Source: Verticillium longisporum
Taxonomy: Eukaryota; Ascomycota; Sordariomycetes; Glomerellales; Plectosphaerellaceae
Reading direction: 5' to 3'
DNA: 64,000 nt
NCBI GenBank assembly: GCA_019188255.1
Contig: JAETXT010000011.1
Span: 186,001 to 250,000, forward strand
The translations under genes and the position numbers were made by a program. The number at the start of each line of letters is the position of its first letter. Position 1 is the stretch's first letter. Shown piece after piece: positions 33,725 to 45,943 of this stretch. The notes below the pieces were generated by a model that was not told where the DNA came from, made no database searches, and was given only the letters and a program-made list of their open reading frames with translations.

Positions 33725-36700
33725 TCAGCTGGTCACCTGGACCTTGACATTATTCACATTATACCATAGCCTGCGCCTCGCACTCGAGGTCAGCCTCCCT
33801 TCATGCGCAGGTAAGAGCTCTGCATCCCGTCGCATGTTGGCCGAGATGGCTTGGGCCATGTACGTCTTGTACAGCCTCGTGACCGCTTTGCGCAGGTTTT
33901 CCACGTTTGCTTCCCTGGCGAGCGTCTCGATCGGCTGCGCTCCGCGTCCGGACAGGAGAGCGCGACTGAACCCATCCAGACATGCGATGCCGTCCGATTC
34001 TATCATGTTGGCGGTCAGCGAGTTTGCGATTGAGAGCAAGAGGTGGTTGATGGGATACGCGAAGAACGTGGTGTTCGTGGTCGGATCTACCAGGACTGTC
34101 CTTGTTGATTCGTCTCGTATGGGAGGGACGAGTGTGTCAATGGTCATAGAAGGTGCGCTGAATGTGACGTTCGCCATGACTTGATCCACTCTTTGGTAGC
34201 ACACGAGTGTCGCAAGGTCACTCTCCACAGCAAATTGCCTTGCTTTCTCGTTACGTCCAGATCGACTTGCCCGTACGGTCCCCAGTGTGAAAGCCATCGA
34301 CGGACACCCCGAGTCTCCGAGCGTGATACCCTCCACGCCCATGTCCGATCCCGATCCAGGACTTGTGTCTGTTGCTCCGTCGCCCCATGTGATAATCTTT
34401 GTGTCATCAAACCAGCCGAGGAGGCATGCTTTGCCCACGTGGATGACAGATTCTTCATCAGGAATGACAAAGTACTGGAGCCACTCTTTGGAAACTGAAG
34501 TGGAGTTTGCCAGAGGTCGTGAACACTCTACCCTCAACGTTGTGTTTACCCGAACAAAAAGCTCTCCTGGTCTACCGGGGTATACATCAGTCATACCTGG
34601 CATCACCGTCAGGCCGTTTGTGTAATTGTACATCTGGATATGACGATCATTCGATGGTATAGTGAAGCAGTCCAGGCCAGGTCTCACAGCTTGAAGCATG
34701 GCCGAAAGGGGCTGTTCAAGTGACAAGTCCTGCTTGAAGGGGCTCGTGATCGGATGCATCGTGTTGAACACCAAGTCATCGTAAGTCCACTGGGGACTTG
34801 GTAGGCCGATATATTCTATAAGTGAAGTGATTGCTGCCGCCTGATTGTCCTCAAGTGAGATGTTGCCGGCCGACAGATCAAAGACGTCCGTCTGCTGCAG
34901 CATCACGGTTCGGGTGTTGTTAACTGGAATGGCGCTATATAGGCCTATGATTACGATCGTCAAGAAGCCAACAACGAAGTTTGCCGCGAGAACGATGGCG
35001 ACACTGAAATGCCGTGTTTTGAGTGCATCGAGAAGCGCATGTGGTGCCAACTTCCCAACAAGCCGGAGAGTGATCGACCGCTCGGGGGTGGCGTTGCGTT
35101 GCTTGAGGATCGAGTACGGAGCAAAAGTAGCCGCCATCGACCCGAAACTTGAGTACGTACCCCCAAGGCAGATTGCGACAGCAGCCGGTACATATGTTAC
35201 AAAACGTAGCGAGTCTGATTCGCCAATATCCAAGAGTTCATCACGCTTGTCTGATGATCGTTGCAAAGCTTCCAGGGCAGCGATCATGGCAAGTGGCAGG
35301 GTGATAGCGAGAACAAGCATGCTCTCCCAGCCAGGGGACGCCACCATGTGTCACGATGGCCCCGGCTGTTCTTTTCGATAGATGCTAGCCCATTATCCAA
35401 AGACTCGACAACGAAGGCGGGTTCTGGTCCAGAGTAGTAGCAACTCCGAAAGTTGAACCTTGGTAGCCTGTTGCAAATAGCAGCTTGCGACGAGGTCCCT
35501 AGACCAAGCAGAAGTTTTTCAAGTCCCGGGCTTGAGGCGAGCACTGCAGCTGTTGCGGCAATGGATCCGGGTTCACGATAGAACACATCTTGAGGACGTA
35601 GAAACACCACTGCAAGGCTGAGGATTGTAGTCAAAGATAGGAATGTGCACATAAAAGCCGTGGAAAGCTCAGTGACGTGCAGGCGATCCTCCACGACAGT
35701 AACACAACCTCTCTCTGTCGATGTAATAGCAGGGTTTAACGCCACAGTGCCAAGAAGCTGTGTACCGACACCTTTGAACACATCTGACGCTGTCGAGATC
35801 AGGAGATCTGGGTCCATGAAATCGCCGATGGTGGTTCTGTTTTGCTTGATCGTCATAAGGCGGAAAAACGACGTAACAGGCGTGGATAGAACAAAATCCA
35901 CGCCGCCGGTCCCGACATCTAACAACCGAGTTGCATACTCCACGGACTTCCCAAGCATGCCTTTCGGAAATCCAGGGATCTCTAGCTCATGTGCTCCTTG
36001 GTGGTGAGTTGTTTGCATGGCTGCCTGCTTTCTAGTGCCAGACTCTACAACTGATTCAACCTCAAAATCGTCCAAAGTGTAGTTGTAGGCGCACAGTGCA
36101 GCTGTGAAATCCTGAATATAAATTCTCTCAGGCCGTGTGAGCGAACGGTTCATCGGCGTAAATCGCAGATCTGCCATGGTTAGGAGGACACGGTGTGGCA
36201 TGCTGGCATTGACCACCTGTTCTTCCGTGTAATTGGTAGTCATATCATGCAAACGGCTGTATTCGACGCCGTTTTTGCACGTATAATCCTGCATAATGCC
36301 TTGAAAGTTTTGAGTCGCGTTTTCCTGGACATAGTGGTCCGAGTCAGGGCCAGCCGCGACAATAGCGCTGCTGATGTTGCACTCTGGGGTGGCGACATCG
36401 ATGGTCCAGAACATGCCGTTGATGCTGTACCATGGAAGCATGGCTTGAGTAGCATTCTGAATGGGCAGTAGATCGCATTTAAACCCAACCTTGGCCCCTC
36501 GGGTGACGACCGAGTAGTTTGCCTGGGCCGGGGAGTCAGGTAGGCCAATCTTAGGAACCACCGTGTCGGCAGAGGTGCCCATGGGATAGGGAAGGCCCTG
36601 GAAGTTTATGGCGTAATATAGTTGTGCTGCCGCTGGGCCTAGCCGAGATCTGATAGCCCTGCGCGTCGAATGTTGACTGGACAGGAATCGAAACACCCTC

Positions 36701-37467
36701 TCGAACAATCACCGTTGGCTCAAGTACCAGAAGGCCGGTGGAGAAGACGGTCTGGGAGCTGTCAGTGGCAGGAGGAAACGAATGCTTGAGAACACGAACA
36801 GTGAGCAAAATAAGAAGCCAGCATAAGATGGTGATGACGACTACAAAATGTCCATTTCTGAGAGCTCTCCACAGGCTTGTCGGAACCAACGGAGAAACGT
36901 AGTCCAACAAGAGACTCTTATGAGGGAACGAAGCACCTGACTTCAGCTCTTGCCAGGGTATAAGGACCTTGGCTGAGTGGTCAACCTGCCGCCAGAGAGC
37001 GGCGACAACCACAAGCACTGTGGAATCAGTCTTCTATTCAGTTGCAGGGGTGGGAAAAACTCACATGCAGTAGGTCAATATTTCCATCCGAGGTGGTTGG
37101 CTTGCTTTTGCGTACTCAGTCCGTTGTTCTCGAGAGAGAAATGATATAACAAGGCTGTAGCAAGGGTCATGCAGCAACATCCAAGGGAAAAGCCGAGCAG
37201 TACGATACGCCGAAGCCAAACCGAATTCCACATGAGCGGCTGCCTGGTATCACCAGAATCCATAGATGAATAGCTGCCATGGCTGATACTAGTTCTTTGG
37301 GATGCCTTGGCGTCGCTTTGAATGTGGTGCGTGACACTTCGTTTCACCGTGTTGCGGACTAGTCGCGGTGACAGAGCGTACCGCGGCGCCTCATTCGCAT
37401 GCCCTCTTGGTGGTGATGCCCCAAGACTAGGCTGTTCTTTAAGATGACGTCCGGAGCCGCCTGACAT
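33725..37467 (-). pseudogene. DUF3433-type large membrane protein with three lesions
   Basis: Fungus-specific membrane protein built of two related halves, each opening with a membrane segment after a W-R-P-L type motif; function unknown. The first exon starts at ATG 37467. A TGA at 37075-37077 interrupts the conserved WKY-x-PTA segment just before a 47-nt intron (37018-37064, GTGAGT to CACAG). After the intron the frame is normal until about 36638-36648, where it shifts by one. It continues coherently until about 35295-35345, just after WWRPLAG, where it shifts back to the original frame and runs to 33725. No donor or acceptor pairs fit the two shifts. One nonsense codon plus two indels indicate a dead gene, unless all three are assembly errors. 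Many N-glycosylation-type NxT/NxS sites are visible in the loops. Confidence 0.75.
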
Positions 37468-40202
37468 GAGCCATTCGGATACATCATGGATCGAAGCCGC
37501 GAGGACTGTCTCGTTACCAGCTTGAACTACTCAGCATTAGTTGATAGATGGTCGTGGCATTGCCTCGAAAGCTTACCCGCTTCATACTGGTTGGAGCCGA
37601 CCAGTTTCCGGCGGATGCGGCCAGGTGGGCCGCGTACTCCGCCGCCGGCCAACACGGAGTCTCGCCACATACTGAACACGGTGAACAGAAGCGGCCGCTG
37701 GTTGTGACTTTCACACGAAGTGTCTTCTGACATCTTCAAGATCACAACAATGGGCAGTGCGGCCTTAAGGGTCGCTCTGGAGGCTGACGATGTTCCGAAA
37801 ATAGTCCTGTAGGATCCCGGCCCCTGTCAGGTGAGGCGAAGCCGTCATTGTCCTGTTGCAGTCATTGGTACTAGTTGAGTATGGTTCAAACGACGTCAAA
37901 AGATCTCCATGATCTTCTCTCAAGATCAATGTGGTTAGATTCATGGCGAAAGGATATCAGGCAAAGGATTGTGACGGTGCAGGATTCCTGCACGTCTGGG
38001 CCCAGCATCGTGCCTCGTGGTTCTGTCAGCAAGACAAGAGTCGTCCTGTTCGTGTTCTTGAGTGAACAGAACAACCGCTGGAGAAGCATCATAGGCAGTC
38101 AGTGCGTGCTGACACACCGCGAGGAAGAGCGCTTGAAGGGAGGAGGTACAAGCTATAGAAAGCTTCTGGACCCCACGCCGTTGGATCCACTCCAGCATGG
38201 AGAGGAGGCTGATCGCGTGCCGATGTCTCGACGCTAGACCTGGGCTCACGATGACAGGGTGGCCGACATGGTGGCCGCTCGAAGGCGGGCGGCAACGTCG
38301 TTGGTAGGCCTTTGTCGAGGGTTCAGAAGAATCTGCACTGGAGGCCTACAGCCTAGCGCATTCAGAAACGGTTTGTGCGCAACAAGGTGCCGAGGCAAGA
38401 CAATGGCTAGTGATCCTAATGATCCGGCGACACGGAAGCACGACGACGCTGGAATGCGCGGCAATGGAATGTTGCCCTATTGTCCACGCTACCGGTTGCG
38501 GGGGCGCACAGTGAGGGTGACATTGCCTTCTTGCCTCCCCGCTCCGCCAGCCTTTGTGCCTTTTGGGCAGTTCTAGGTCGTAGTTGCGCCTGCCTGCAGC
38601 ATGGAAAGGGACGAGGGAAGCTGCACCTGGTCCCCTCGCTCTCGCCTTGCAGCTGAGAGGCGCCCATAGGAACAGTAGGAACAGCAGGAGCACTCAACCA
38701 TTGGCTCCACGTTTGAGCGCCTTCCTCTTGCGCCATGGGTCGCTAAGGGAAGGGACAAACGATGCCCAGCCAATCGCACCCGTCAGCGCGCACAGAGGCT
38801 CCTGGTCTCAAACTCGACTCCTGGTTTTCCTTGTTTCGTCTTTTTGCCTCTCTTTCCGTGAGCTGTGATCAAGCCAGATCCTCGTCCACTACTCCGTGAT
38901 GCAGGCAAACAACCCCAGAGATCAGCTACTAGGAGCCCTGTTCGGCCCATCAGGGGGTTATCTGCAGGAGTCGAAACAATTGCAGAGGGCGCCGGATCAT
39001 TCGTTCGCCCCCCTTCCCCCCTGATCCCCTGAACGCGAAGAAAAGCAGCCAGCCATCGTTTCGTTTGGCTGGAGGAGAAGTCCCAATTCGCCTGACGAGC
39101 GACAAGCAGCGCGCTGCAACCCACGGCCAATGCTTGGGCTGGACTCCGTGCCACAATAGGCCATGTGGAATGTCAACCGATGGCAAGGTGACGGGTCAAC
39201 ATGTGGGAAGGGTGCTGGTTTCAGTGGGCGCTGCCTGTTCGCTGGCGATGACCATTAAAGTCTACCTACATTCCTAACGGTGGCCCCCCCCCCTCTTCTC
39301 GACCGCTTAGCTTTTTCACGACGCTTCTTATTTTCCATATCTAGCCGCCCTTTATTGACCAGCGCAATCCTTCTGGTCCTCGAAGTCTGTCTCCTGTACC
39401 TCACTTTTCGTCTGCCTCACTCAACACGTATCGTCTGCCTCACGCGGCGAGTTTCGACCTCCGTCTGAACATTGACCTCGACACCAAACACTCCGCCAGT
39501 CATCATCCGAGCTGCTCGTCTAGGCACGTCACACACAAGGTTGTGAAACTGAGCGACCAAGCTTCGACCACCTGGGCTACCGGCGGTTTCTTCTACGCTG
39601 CTTTATCCGGGCAGCCTGGGATACCTTTCCCTGCCTCCCTCACGAACTCAATCAGGATATATGATCGTCCCTTGAGAGCCAGCTCCCTTGCACTCCCTGC
39701 GGATCTTCTCTTGTCGTCGTCATATCCCCAGGAACGGCGACCCTTTATCTTGAGGATACCTCCGCTTTTGCTCAACCAAGTCTTGCCACGCCTTCGTCTC
39801 TCAGACAACTCAATCTCCCGACCTCAATCGTACTCTATCGATTTCCAAGGCTCTCAATACTGGTTCGCGTTGTCGCGGCATCATCCTCATCTGCATCCTC
39901 GGCCGCAGTCCTACTCGCCCCTCTATACTCCCAGCTGTGCACACGGGCCACCGTTCGTCCACAGCGGATCGCTTCGTCATTACCGTCCCTCCTGACACGC
40001 GAAGCGTCTCAGTTCTTGCCTCTTTCGAGACTGCAGTGCGAGCTGCGCCTGGCCAGTCCCGTGGGGCCCTGTCATCCCGCGATTCGGTTTACTCGCCGCT
40101 AGGCGCCAGTCCCATGGGATATAACCTGTCTGCCCCACGTCGTCGCCTCCAATCCAGCCTCAAACATCATCAAATTCCGCCTCATACCTGAGGTCACTCA
40201 TC
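37468..40202. other. 2.7 kb region without a supported gene
   Basis: Short ORFs only, none with a domain. From about 39280 to 40200 the plus strand is strongly pyrimidine-rich, typical of a fungal promoter and 5' leader for the gene starting at 40203. Confidence 0.5.
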
Positions 40203-40970
40203 ATGACCCGGTCACAAACATCACGATTCGCCGCTCTGGCGCTTTTCATGGCCAGCATGGCGTCGGCCCAAATGTCCTTGACAAGCTTCGACCCACTGTC
40301 GACGACGCAAAATATACCAATCGCCTGCAGACTTGCTTACACCGCACCGATCGGAGGATGCCGGAGGTCGGACTTTTTCCAGGGCGCTCTTTGCTCTGCG
40401 GAATGCAGGGCGGGCATCGAGGCAATGCAGGCAGATATCCAGAGCGAGTGTGGCGGCGTCTTTGCGCCGATCGACACATTGTTAGCGCAGTCTCTGCTTG
40501 GTAACCTTCCGGCTCTCTTGTGTCCCAATGGCGGCGGCAACACAGTGTCGAGCACATCCTCGACCAGGAGGGTGTTGCCGACGTCGACGACGCTATCGCT
40601 CGTTCCCATCATCACAACGCCATCTCTCGTGCCCACTCCATCGCCTCCCGTGGAGACGGTGTCTAGCTTTAGTCTGCCGCCAGCTGAGCCCTCCACAACC
40701 ACTTCGCCGCTCGAATTCACCACGAGCACAACACCCAGCCAAGCACTTATTCCAACGCCAACCCCCTCACAGAGCGTTGGCAATGGTAACAACAATAATA
40801 ACAAAAGCAACGATGGTCAGCCTTCAGCGCAACCCGAGAACGACAACACGAAGACAAGTCCTGGTGGCGATTTGCTCAGCTTGGAGCCGAGCTCTTCTAC
40901 GTCCTTGACAATACGTTGGACGCAGGCTGTAGCCATCGCAGTTGGGGTCATATCCCTGCATCTTTTGTAA
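40203..40970 (+). CDS. GPI-anchored Ser/Thr-rich secreted protein
   Basis: Single-exon gene of 255 residues. A signal peptide (about residues 1-23, ending ASAQ) is followed by a compact domain with six cysteines between residues 42 and 107. Then comes a long Ser/Thr/Pro-rich stalk with an Asn-rich patch, and a final hydrophobic tail preceded by small residues, the form of a GPI attachment signal. The protein is therefore probably cell-wall or plasma-membrane bound, with the Cys domain displayed on a glycosylated stalk. The cysteine pattern is not that of CFEM (eight Cys). No enzymatic motif was seen. Confidence 0.75.
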   Translation: MTRSQTSRFAALALFMASMASAQMSLTSFDPLSTTQNIPIACRLAYTAPIGGCRRSDFFQGALCSAECRAGIEAMQADIQSECGGVFAPIDTLLAQSLLGNLPALLCPNGGGNTVSSTSSTRRVLPTSTTLSLVPIITTPSLVPTPSPPVETVSSFSLPPAEPSTTTSPLEFTTSTTPSQALIPTPTPSQSVGNGNNNNNKSNDGQPSAQPENDNTKTSPGGDLLSLEPSSSTSLTIRWTQAVAIAVGVISLHLL

Positions 40971-41220
40971 GACAAAGGGCGAGAAAGCACGCACGTTTCA
41001 AGTAATGTTTACTGTGTCTTGGCAACATATCAAGACTGAGATACGATGAAGGACGGGAGATCCGGATGACGAATAGATCATGAACAAAGCGTTTGGTTGG
41101 GGACGTGTAGAAATAGCGGGTGGGAGGCTTGATTTTAGATGTACTTGTAGTAGATACCCCGCCAGATTGTGAAGCTGGATAGTAAATCTTGACGAAATAC
41201 CCATGACCAATAAACGCCTC

Positions 41221-42574
41221 TCACATGTGATCCTCTGGCTTCCACATGGCTTCCCGTAACTGCGCCTGGATCGCCTCTCCGCCAAAGATGCTCGGTATGG
41301 GCTGCAGCGCCAACTCGCAGACCTGGGCGTTCGAAAGGCTGAAGTGCTCTGCAGCGAGCCTGTACTCGTTTGAGAGGGGGCTACCAAACACACCGACATC
41401 GTCCGTCTGTTGTCCTGGTCAGTACTGCTTCGCCTCAACATTCGGACAAACTCTGACTTACGCCGAGCGAAACATGACACCCCTCAGTCTCCCACCACTC
41501 TCCAAAATGATGGGCCCCGAAGCCGCCTTCGACCATCTTGGCCTGCACATTACAGCTCAGGCACAGCTCCAGCCCGATGCCCCCCTCGCGGCCCCGCCTC
41601 TTGACAGCCTCCTTGACAGCAGGACTCAGACAGATGACGTGCCCGAGCCGATCCGGCTGCCACCCAAGCAGCACCCCGAGCTCCTCCTCCGTCCCCGACA
41701 CCTCGGCCTCGGCAAAGTGCACCGTCACACCGAACCCCTGGGCCTTGGCCTCACGGAACACATCCGTGAATACAGCAACGGAGCCGCGCGGGTCCGACGG
41801 CGTGCGCTTCGCCGGGTCGCCGCAGAGGTCGACGCCGACGATCACGGCGCTCTCGCGATGCAGGAGGGCGGCGATGCGGAGAACCTCGTGCGCCTCGGGC
41901 AGCGCGTCGCGGCGGTCGACGCTGAGGATGAGGCGCGTGCGCATGCGCGGGGCGCTGCGGCCTGGCGTGGGGGTCGTCGTCTGCTCGGCTTCCCATGCTT
42001 GGATGGCGGCCACGACGGTGCGGACGTAGACTTCCTTGGTCATCTCGGCTGTGCGGCGCGGCGTGGTGCGGAGCTCGAGGTAGAGGACGCCGTCTGCGGC
42101 GAAGTCGTCGAGGACGGAGCGCGTGGCGCGCGTCAGGGAGGCGGCGTCGGGGAGGAGGCCGTAGATGTATGAGGAGAAGAGGGGGAAGAAGCTGCGCGCG
42201 CGTTAGCGCTGGGTGCTGGGGCCAAAGGAAAAGGCGAGAATGAAGATGAGCATAAGTGGAGGGGGCTCACGTCTGGAGGTTGTAGTCATGTTTCCCGGCA
42301 GGCATCACGATCGAGGGGTCGTCGAGGGTCGTGGTGCCGGCGGCGTGCTTGGTGGCCCAGATGTCGTGGAGGGTCTGGCGCGAGACACTGCCGGTGAGGT
42401 GAGCGTGGAGCTGGACCGTTAGTCTTCATTTGACGCAAGATGGAAGTATCATGAGTTGCGTGCGGCATCATGACCAGTGAGCGTTGTAGTCGGAGACTGT
42501 GTACATCACTGCAGTGAGGTGAGGCTCAACTGAGGAAAACATACCTCGATCTTAGGGAGGGCCTTGAAATCCAT
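41221..42574 (-). CDS. adenosine deaminase-like metal-dependent hydrolase (ADAL type)
   Basis: Four exons, 42574-42545, 42410-42271, 42191-41462 and 41406-41221, encode 361 residues. The first exon is only 30 nt (MDFKALPKIE) and the second begins LHAHLTGS, so the first intron (134 nt) lies just before the zinc-binding HxH motif. Other family landmarks are the HFAEAE motif with the catalytic Glu, LGHVICLSP, and TDDVGVFG with the metal-binding Asp, placed just after the last intron (55 nt). Length and the PKIELHAHLTGS start fit the ADAL group, whose characterised members deaminate N6-methyl-AMP to IMP, rather than classical adenosine deaminase. Cytosolic purine salvage is likely. All catalytic motifs are intact. 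Confidence 0.88.
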
Positions 42575-43186
42575 GGCGGGGTCTGGCTCTCTTTCAAACG
42601 AATTCGTCTGTTAAGAGAAGGGAATATCGTGTGTGAAGGCGCCGTATTGTGGTACAAGGTGGTGCTCCTCCTATGAAGCGCCGTGAGTTTCGCGGCATGA
42701 GAGATTTGGGCCCCTCGGCGGGCTCCGCTCTGTGCGATGGGCGTTGCTCCGGCATCAACCGCGAAAGCGATATCACGTAGAGTTTCATGTCACAGCGATC
42801 AGCCACAGGTTTGTCAATGTCATCAATTGGTAGCCATCTCTGTGACTCCAAATTCTAGTATCACAAGTACAGGGGAACCGTAGTTCCGTGAGCTGAGAGC
42901 ATCCCATGCCATCATCGCCCTTCCTCTTCTCCTCCCTCAAAAATAATACACGAACGCAGCAGCCCGTCCCTTGGCCATGCGCGTTCCTTCCCGTGCGTTC
43001 TTCCGTCGCTTGCCTCGCAAATTCAGTCGACCGTGAATGTCCCGAGGGCACTTCCCGATTGCTTTCCGATCGTTAAAGCAGGCTGGCGTGCGTAATGTAC
43101 AAGAACAGCAAAATATCGCGTCCACTTTTCTTCCTCCGCTTCGTCCGGCTGTCCTTCCTTCAATTAGATGCGAGAGGTGAATACGT
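42575..43186. other. intergenic region
   Basis: Upstream of the deaminase gene and 3' flank of the Tom22 gene. No supported gene. Confidence 0.5.
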
Positions 43187-43836
43187 TTACAGCGACGGGC
43201 GGGCCTCGGCCTTGCCAGCACCCAGGGACTCGCCCAGCATGTCGGCGGTGCTGCCCTCCTGGCCCTCGCCGGCGGTCAGCAGCTCGCCGCCCATCTCGCG
43301 CATGCGGTACTCGCGCTCCATGCCCTCAATCTGCTGGTCTTCGGCCCAGCACGTAGCGAGGGGGACACCGATCATGAGCGCCGTGGCGCAGACAAGCCAG
43401 AGGGTGCGCGAGCCGTAGTACCATGTGTTCTGGACGATGCTCGCGCCCGTGTTGACCTGGGAGCCGATCCAGCCGCGGGTTGTCGGCGGGATGATGTCCT
43501 TCAGGGCGGCGAGGCGCTCGGCGAGGGTCTCTTCGGAGGGATCAAAATCGCTGTCGGCGGAGATCTCAGAGTCTGGGAAGAGGGATACGTGGTTAGTGAT
43601 GAGAAGGATGATAGGGGTGATGGCCGAAGCATCAGACGTCACGTCATCGAGCTGGGAGCCGAGGTCGATGAGCTTCTTTGAAGCTCAATGAAGCTCGTCC
43701 AGAGACCACTCAATGAAGTCCGATGAGGCCATGGATGACAGGACGTACCAGTGTCGGTGAAGTCGGCATCGTCGTCCTGGATGACGTTGGGGTTGCCCTG
43801 GAAGTGCTCGTCCTTGACCTCGACAAGCTGGACCAT
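43187..43836 (-). CDS. tom22: mitochondrial import receptor subunit Tom22
   Basis: Two exons, 43836-43749 and 43572-43187, with a 176-nt intron (GTACGT donor, CCCAG acceptor), encode 157 residues, close to known fungal Tom22. The cytosolic N-terminal domain is acidic (DDDADFTDT, then SADSDFDPSEET), as needed to receive presequences. A single membrane helix (TLWLVCATALMIGVPLA) follows around residue 100, and a short C-terminal tail faces the intermembrane space. Tom22 is the central receptor and organiser of the TOM translocase in the outer mitochondrial membrane. Confidence 0.93.
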
Positions 43837-44367
43837 TTTGACGGTGTAGGGGTGTTTCTGTGGATTCGGGGAAGGAGGTCGCTGGCAACTTCGGTCTTGT
43901 TGAGACGCAGATAGGGGTGGAGTCCGAAGAGGCGGGTGTAGATGGTGGTATCGTGATGTCGGAACTTGTTCTTCCAAGCAAGGAGGCAGGCCGCGTCGAA
44001 GATGATAGACTCGGGCTGTGGATCCATCGTGGCTCAAAATTTTGGTCTGCTAGCGTTGGAAGAACTTGGTCCGTGCGTGATATCGGAAAAATGAAGTCCC
44101 GTGATGGATGTGCACGGGCCTTTTGATTGTGAGAAATGGCATTGCAGCAGACCCGCTTTTCTGTCTGCTCTTTCCTTCCTCTTTCAGCCTACAATCCATT
44201 CACCTTTCACAAGCAACCACGCACAGTCAGGCAACATAACAGTGAATACAAGGTCCAACAGTGATCGCCATAGAATGAAGCAATTCAATCTACCTGCTTG
44301 ATTATACCCGATGTTTTGCGAAAAGATAATGACAACCACCATCTAATCCCTCGTTGCTGGGCAGGTA
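43837..44367. other. intergenic region
   Basis: Promoter side of Tom22 and 3' flank of the MFS transporter. Small ORFs on the minus strand upstream of Tom22 show no domain. Nothing else seen. Confidence 0.5.
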
Positions 44368-45943
44368 CTAATCCCTCTTTGCTGACCCAAACCTGGGCAG
44401 GCAGAACCAGAGCCCCAACAGCACCGCCAGCATGGCCAGAACAATCGGCTGCAACACCTGGACGCCCTTGGCCTGCGCAATGGCACCAACAGCAAACGGC
44501 AGCACGGCGGCACCGCTGCCTCCAAAGGCCGCCGCAAATCCAATGGTGCTCACATGCAGGTGTCTCGGCAGCAGCTTCGTCGCCGCGACAATGACGGCAG
44601 GGAACAGCGGGCCCAGGAAGAAACCCTGCAGCGCGACGGCGACGGCCGAGACGTAAAACTGCGGCACGAGCCAGAAGACGAGCTCGAGCGCCATGGTCGC
44701 GGGCAGGTAGACGGCAACGGCGACCTTGACGCCCAGCCGCGGCGTCACGAAGCCGAGCACGACGCGGCCGACGGTCAGGCCCAGCCAGAAGCCGACGGAC
44801 GTCATGCCGGCGGGAAAGCGGTCGGCGTTGCGCACGCGGATCATGAACTGGACGATCCAGCCGCCGAGCGAGACCTCGACGCCGACGTAGGCGAGGAGGA
44901 AGGCGGCGCAGATCCAGGTCACGCGTGCGTAGGGCCGCGAGAAGAGGGCCGCGCGCAGCCCCGTGTTGTCGTCGTTGTTCGTCTGTGTCGTCTCGTGGTA
45001 GCTGGCTGCCGTGTTCTTCCAGAAGGCAGCTGTGCAGACGACCAGCTCGACGACGCTCATGCCAATCTGTGTCGTGTCAGTATCTGTCGTCCCAATCACG
45101 CCTGAACTGCAGAATGGGGCGAGGTGACGCATACCATGACATAGTAAAAGTGGTACCACTCAAGACCACCCTCCGTGATCATTGTCGTCGCGATGAGGGG
45201 GCTGATGGTTCCTCCGACGCCGTACAGGGCATGCAGGAACCCCAGTGTTTCGTTTGCATTTGCCAGGTTGCCAATGAACGCGTTCCACGCAGCATCGCCA
45301 ATGCCATTGCCGAAACCGGCAAGGGCATACACGACGACGAGGACAGGGTAAGGCGGATGCTGGGAAACGATGATGTATGCGACCAGATGGCAGGCGCCGC
45401 AGAGCACTGCAATGCCTCGCTGGCCAAACTTGATGTGCAGCCAGTTGTTGAAGATGGCAGAGAGGACATATCCGACAAAGGGCGACAGAAAGAGGAGAGA
45501 CACGATAATGTAGTCAAGCTTGTAGTAGGATTCGAGCTAGTGGGCAGGCAGTCAGTCAACCAGTCTGTTCTGGCCATTCTCGGGGCGCAGCTGTTGCTTA
45601 CATAGGGAATCAATGCCTGCGAAGGGTGTTAGCTGTGGTATGGCAGGTGGGCAAACAAGAAACATACACCGTAGGCAGCATCGTTGGCGCCACAGACGAG
45701 GAAACTCCAGAACGTAGCTGCGACGCGGAACAAATTGGAGCGAGGGTATTTCCAGCTCTCTACGACAGGCGTCGATGTCGTGGGCGCCGGCAAGCTGTCC
45801 CTCACGCCCATGTCAGCGTCACTGGGTCCCTCGTGTGATCCCAGACGCCGACCCTCAGAGGCAAGGCCGCCGACATCCTTGAGTGGCAGGGCATGCTGGT
45901 AGTCGACCGACTCGAGCTCGACGGTTGATGAAGTGGTCGTCAT
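44368..45943 (-). CDS. MFS transporter (BSC6-like group)
   Basis: Four exons, 45943-45668, 45616-45602, 45536-45135 and 45066-44368, encode 463 residues with about 12 hydrophobic helices. The second exon is only 15 nt (encoding ALIPY) and lies between introns of 51 and 65 nt, both with good signals (GTATGT/GCAG and GTAAGC/CTAG). Without it the conserved GANDAAYG-ALIPY-LESYY stretch after helix 1 would be broken. The sequence resembles fungal MFS proteins annotated as bypass of stop codon protein 6; their substrates are not known. The hydrophilic N-terminus (about 60 residues) carries SWKYPRSNLFRVAATFWSF before helix 1. No lesion seen. Confidence 0.85.

Noticed and set aside
41246..42172. 308-codon plus-strand ORF
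   Set aside because: Antisense of the adenosine deaminase-like gene, whose catalytic motifs and introns are clear on the minus strand.
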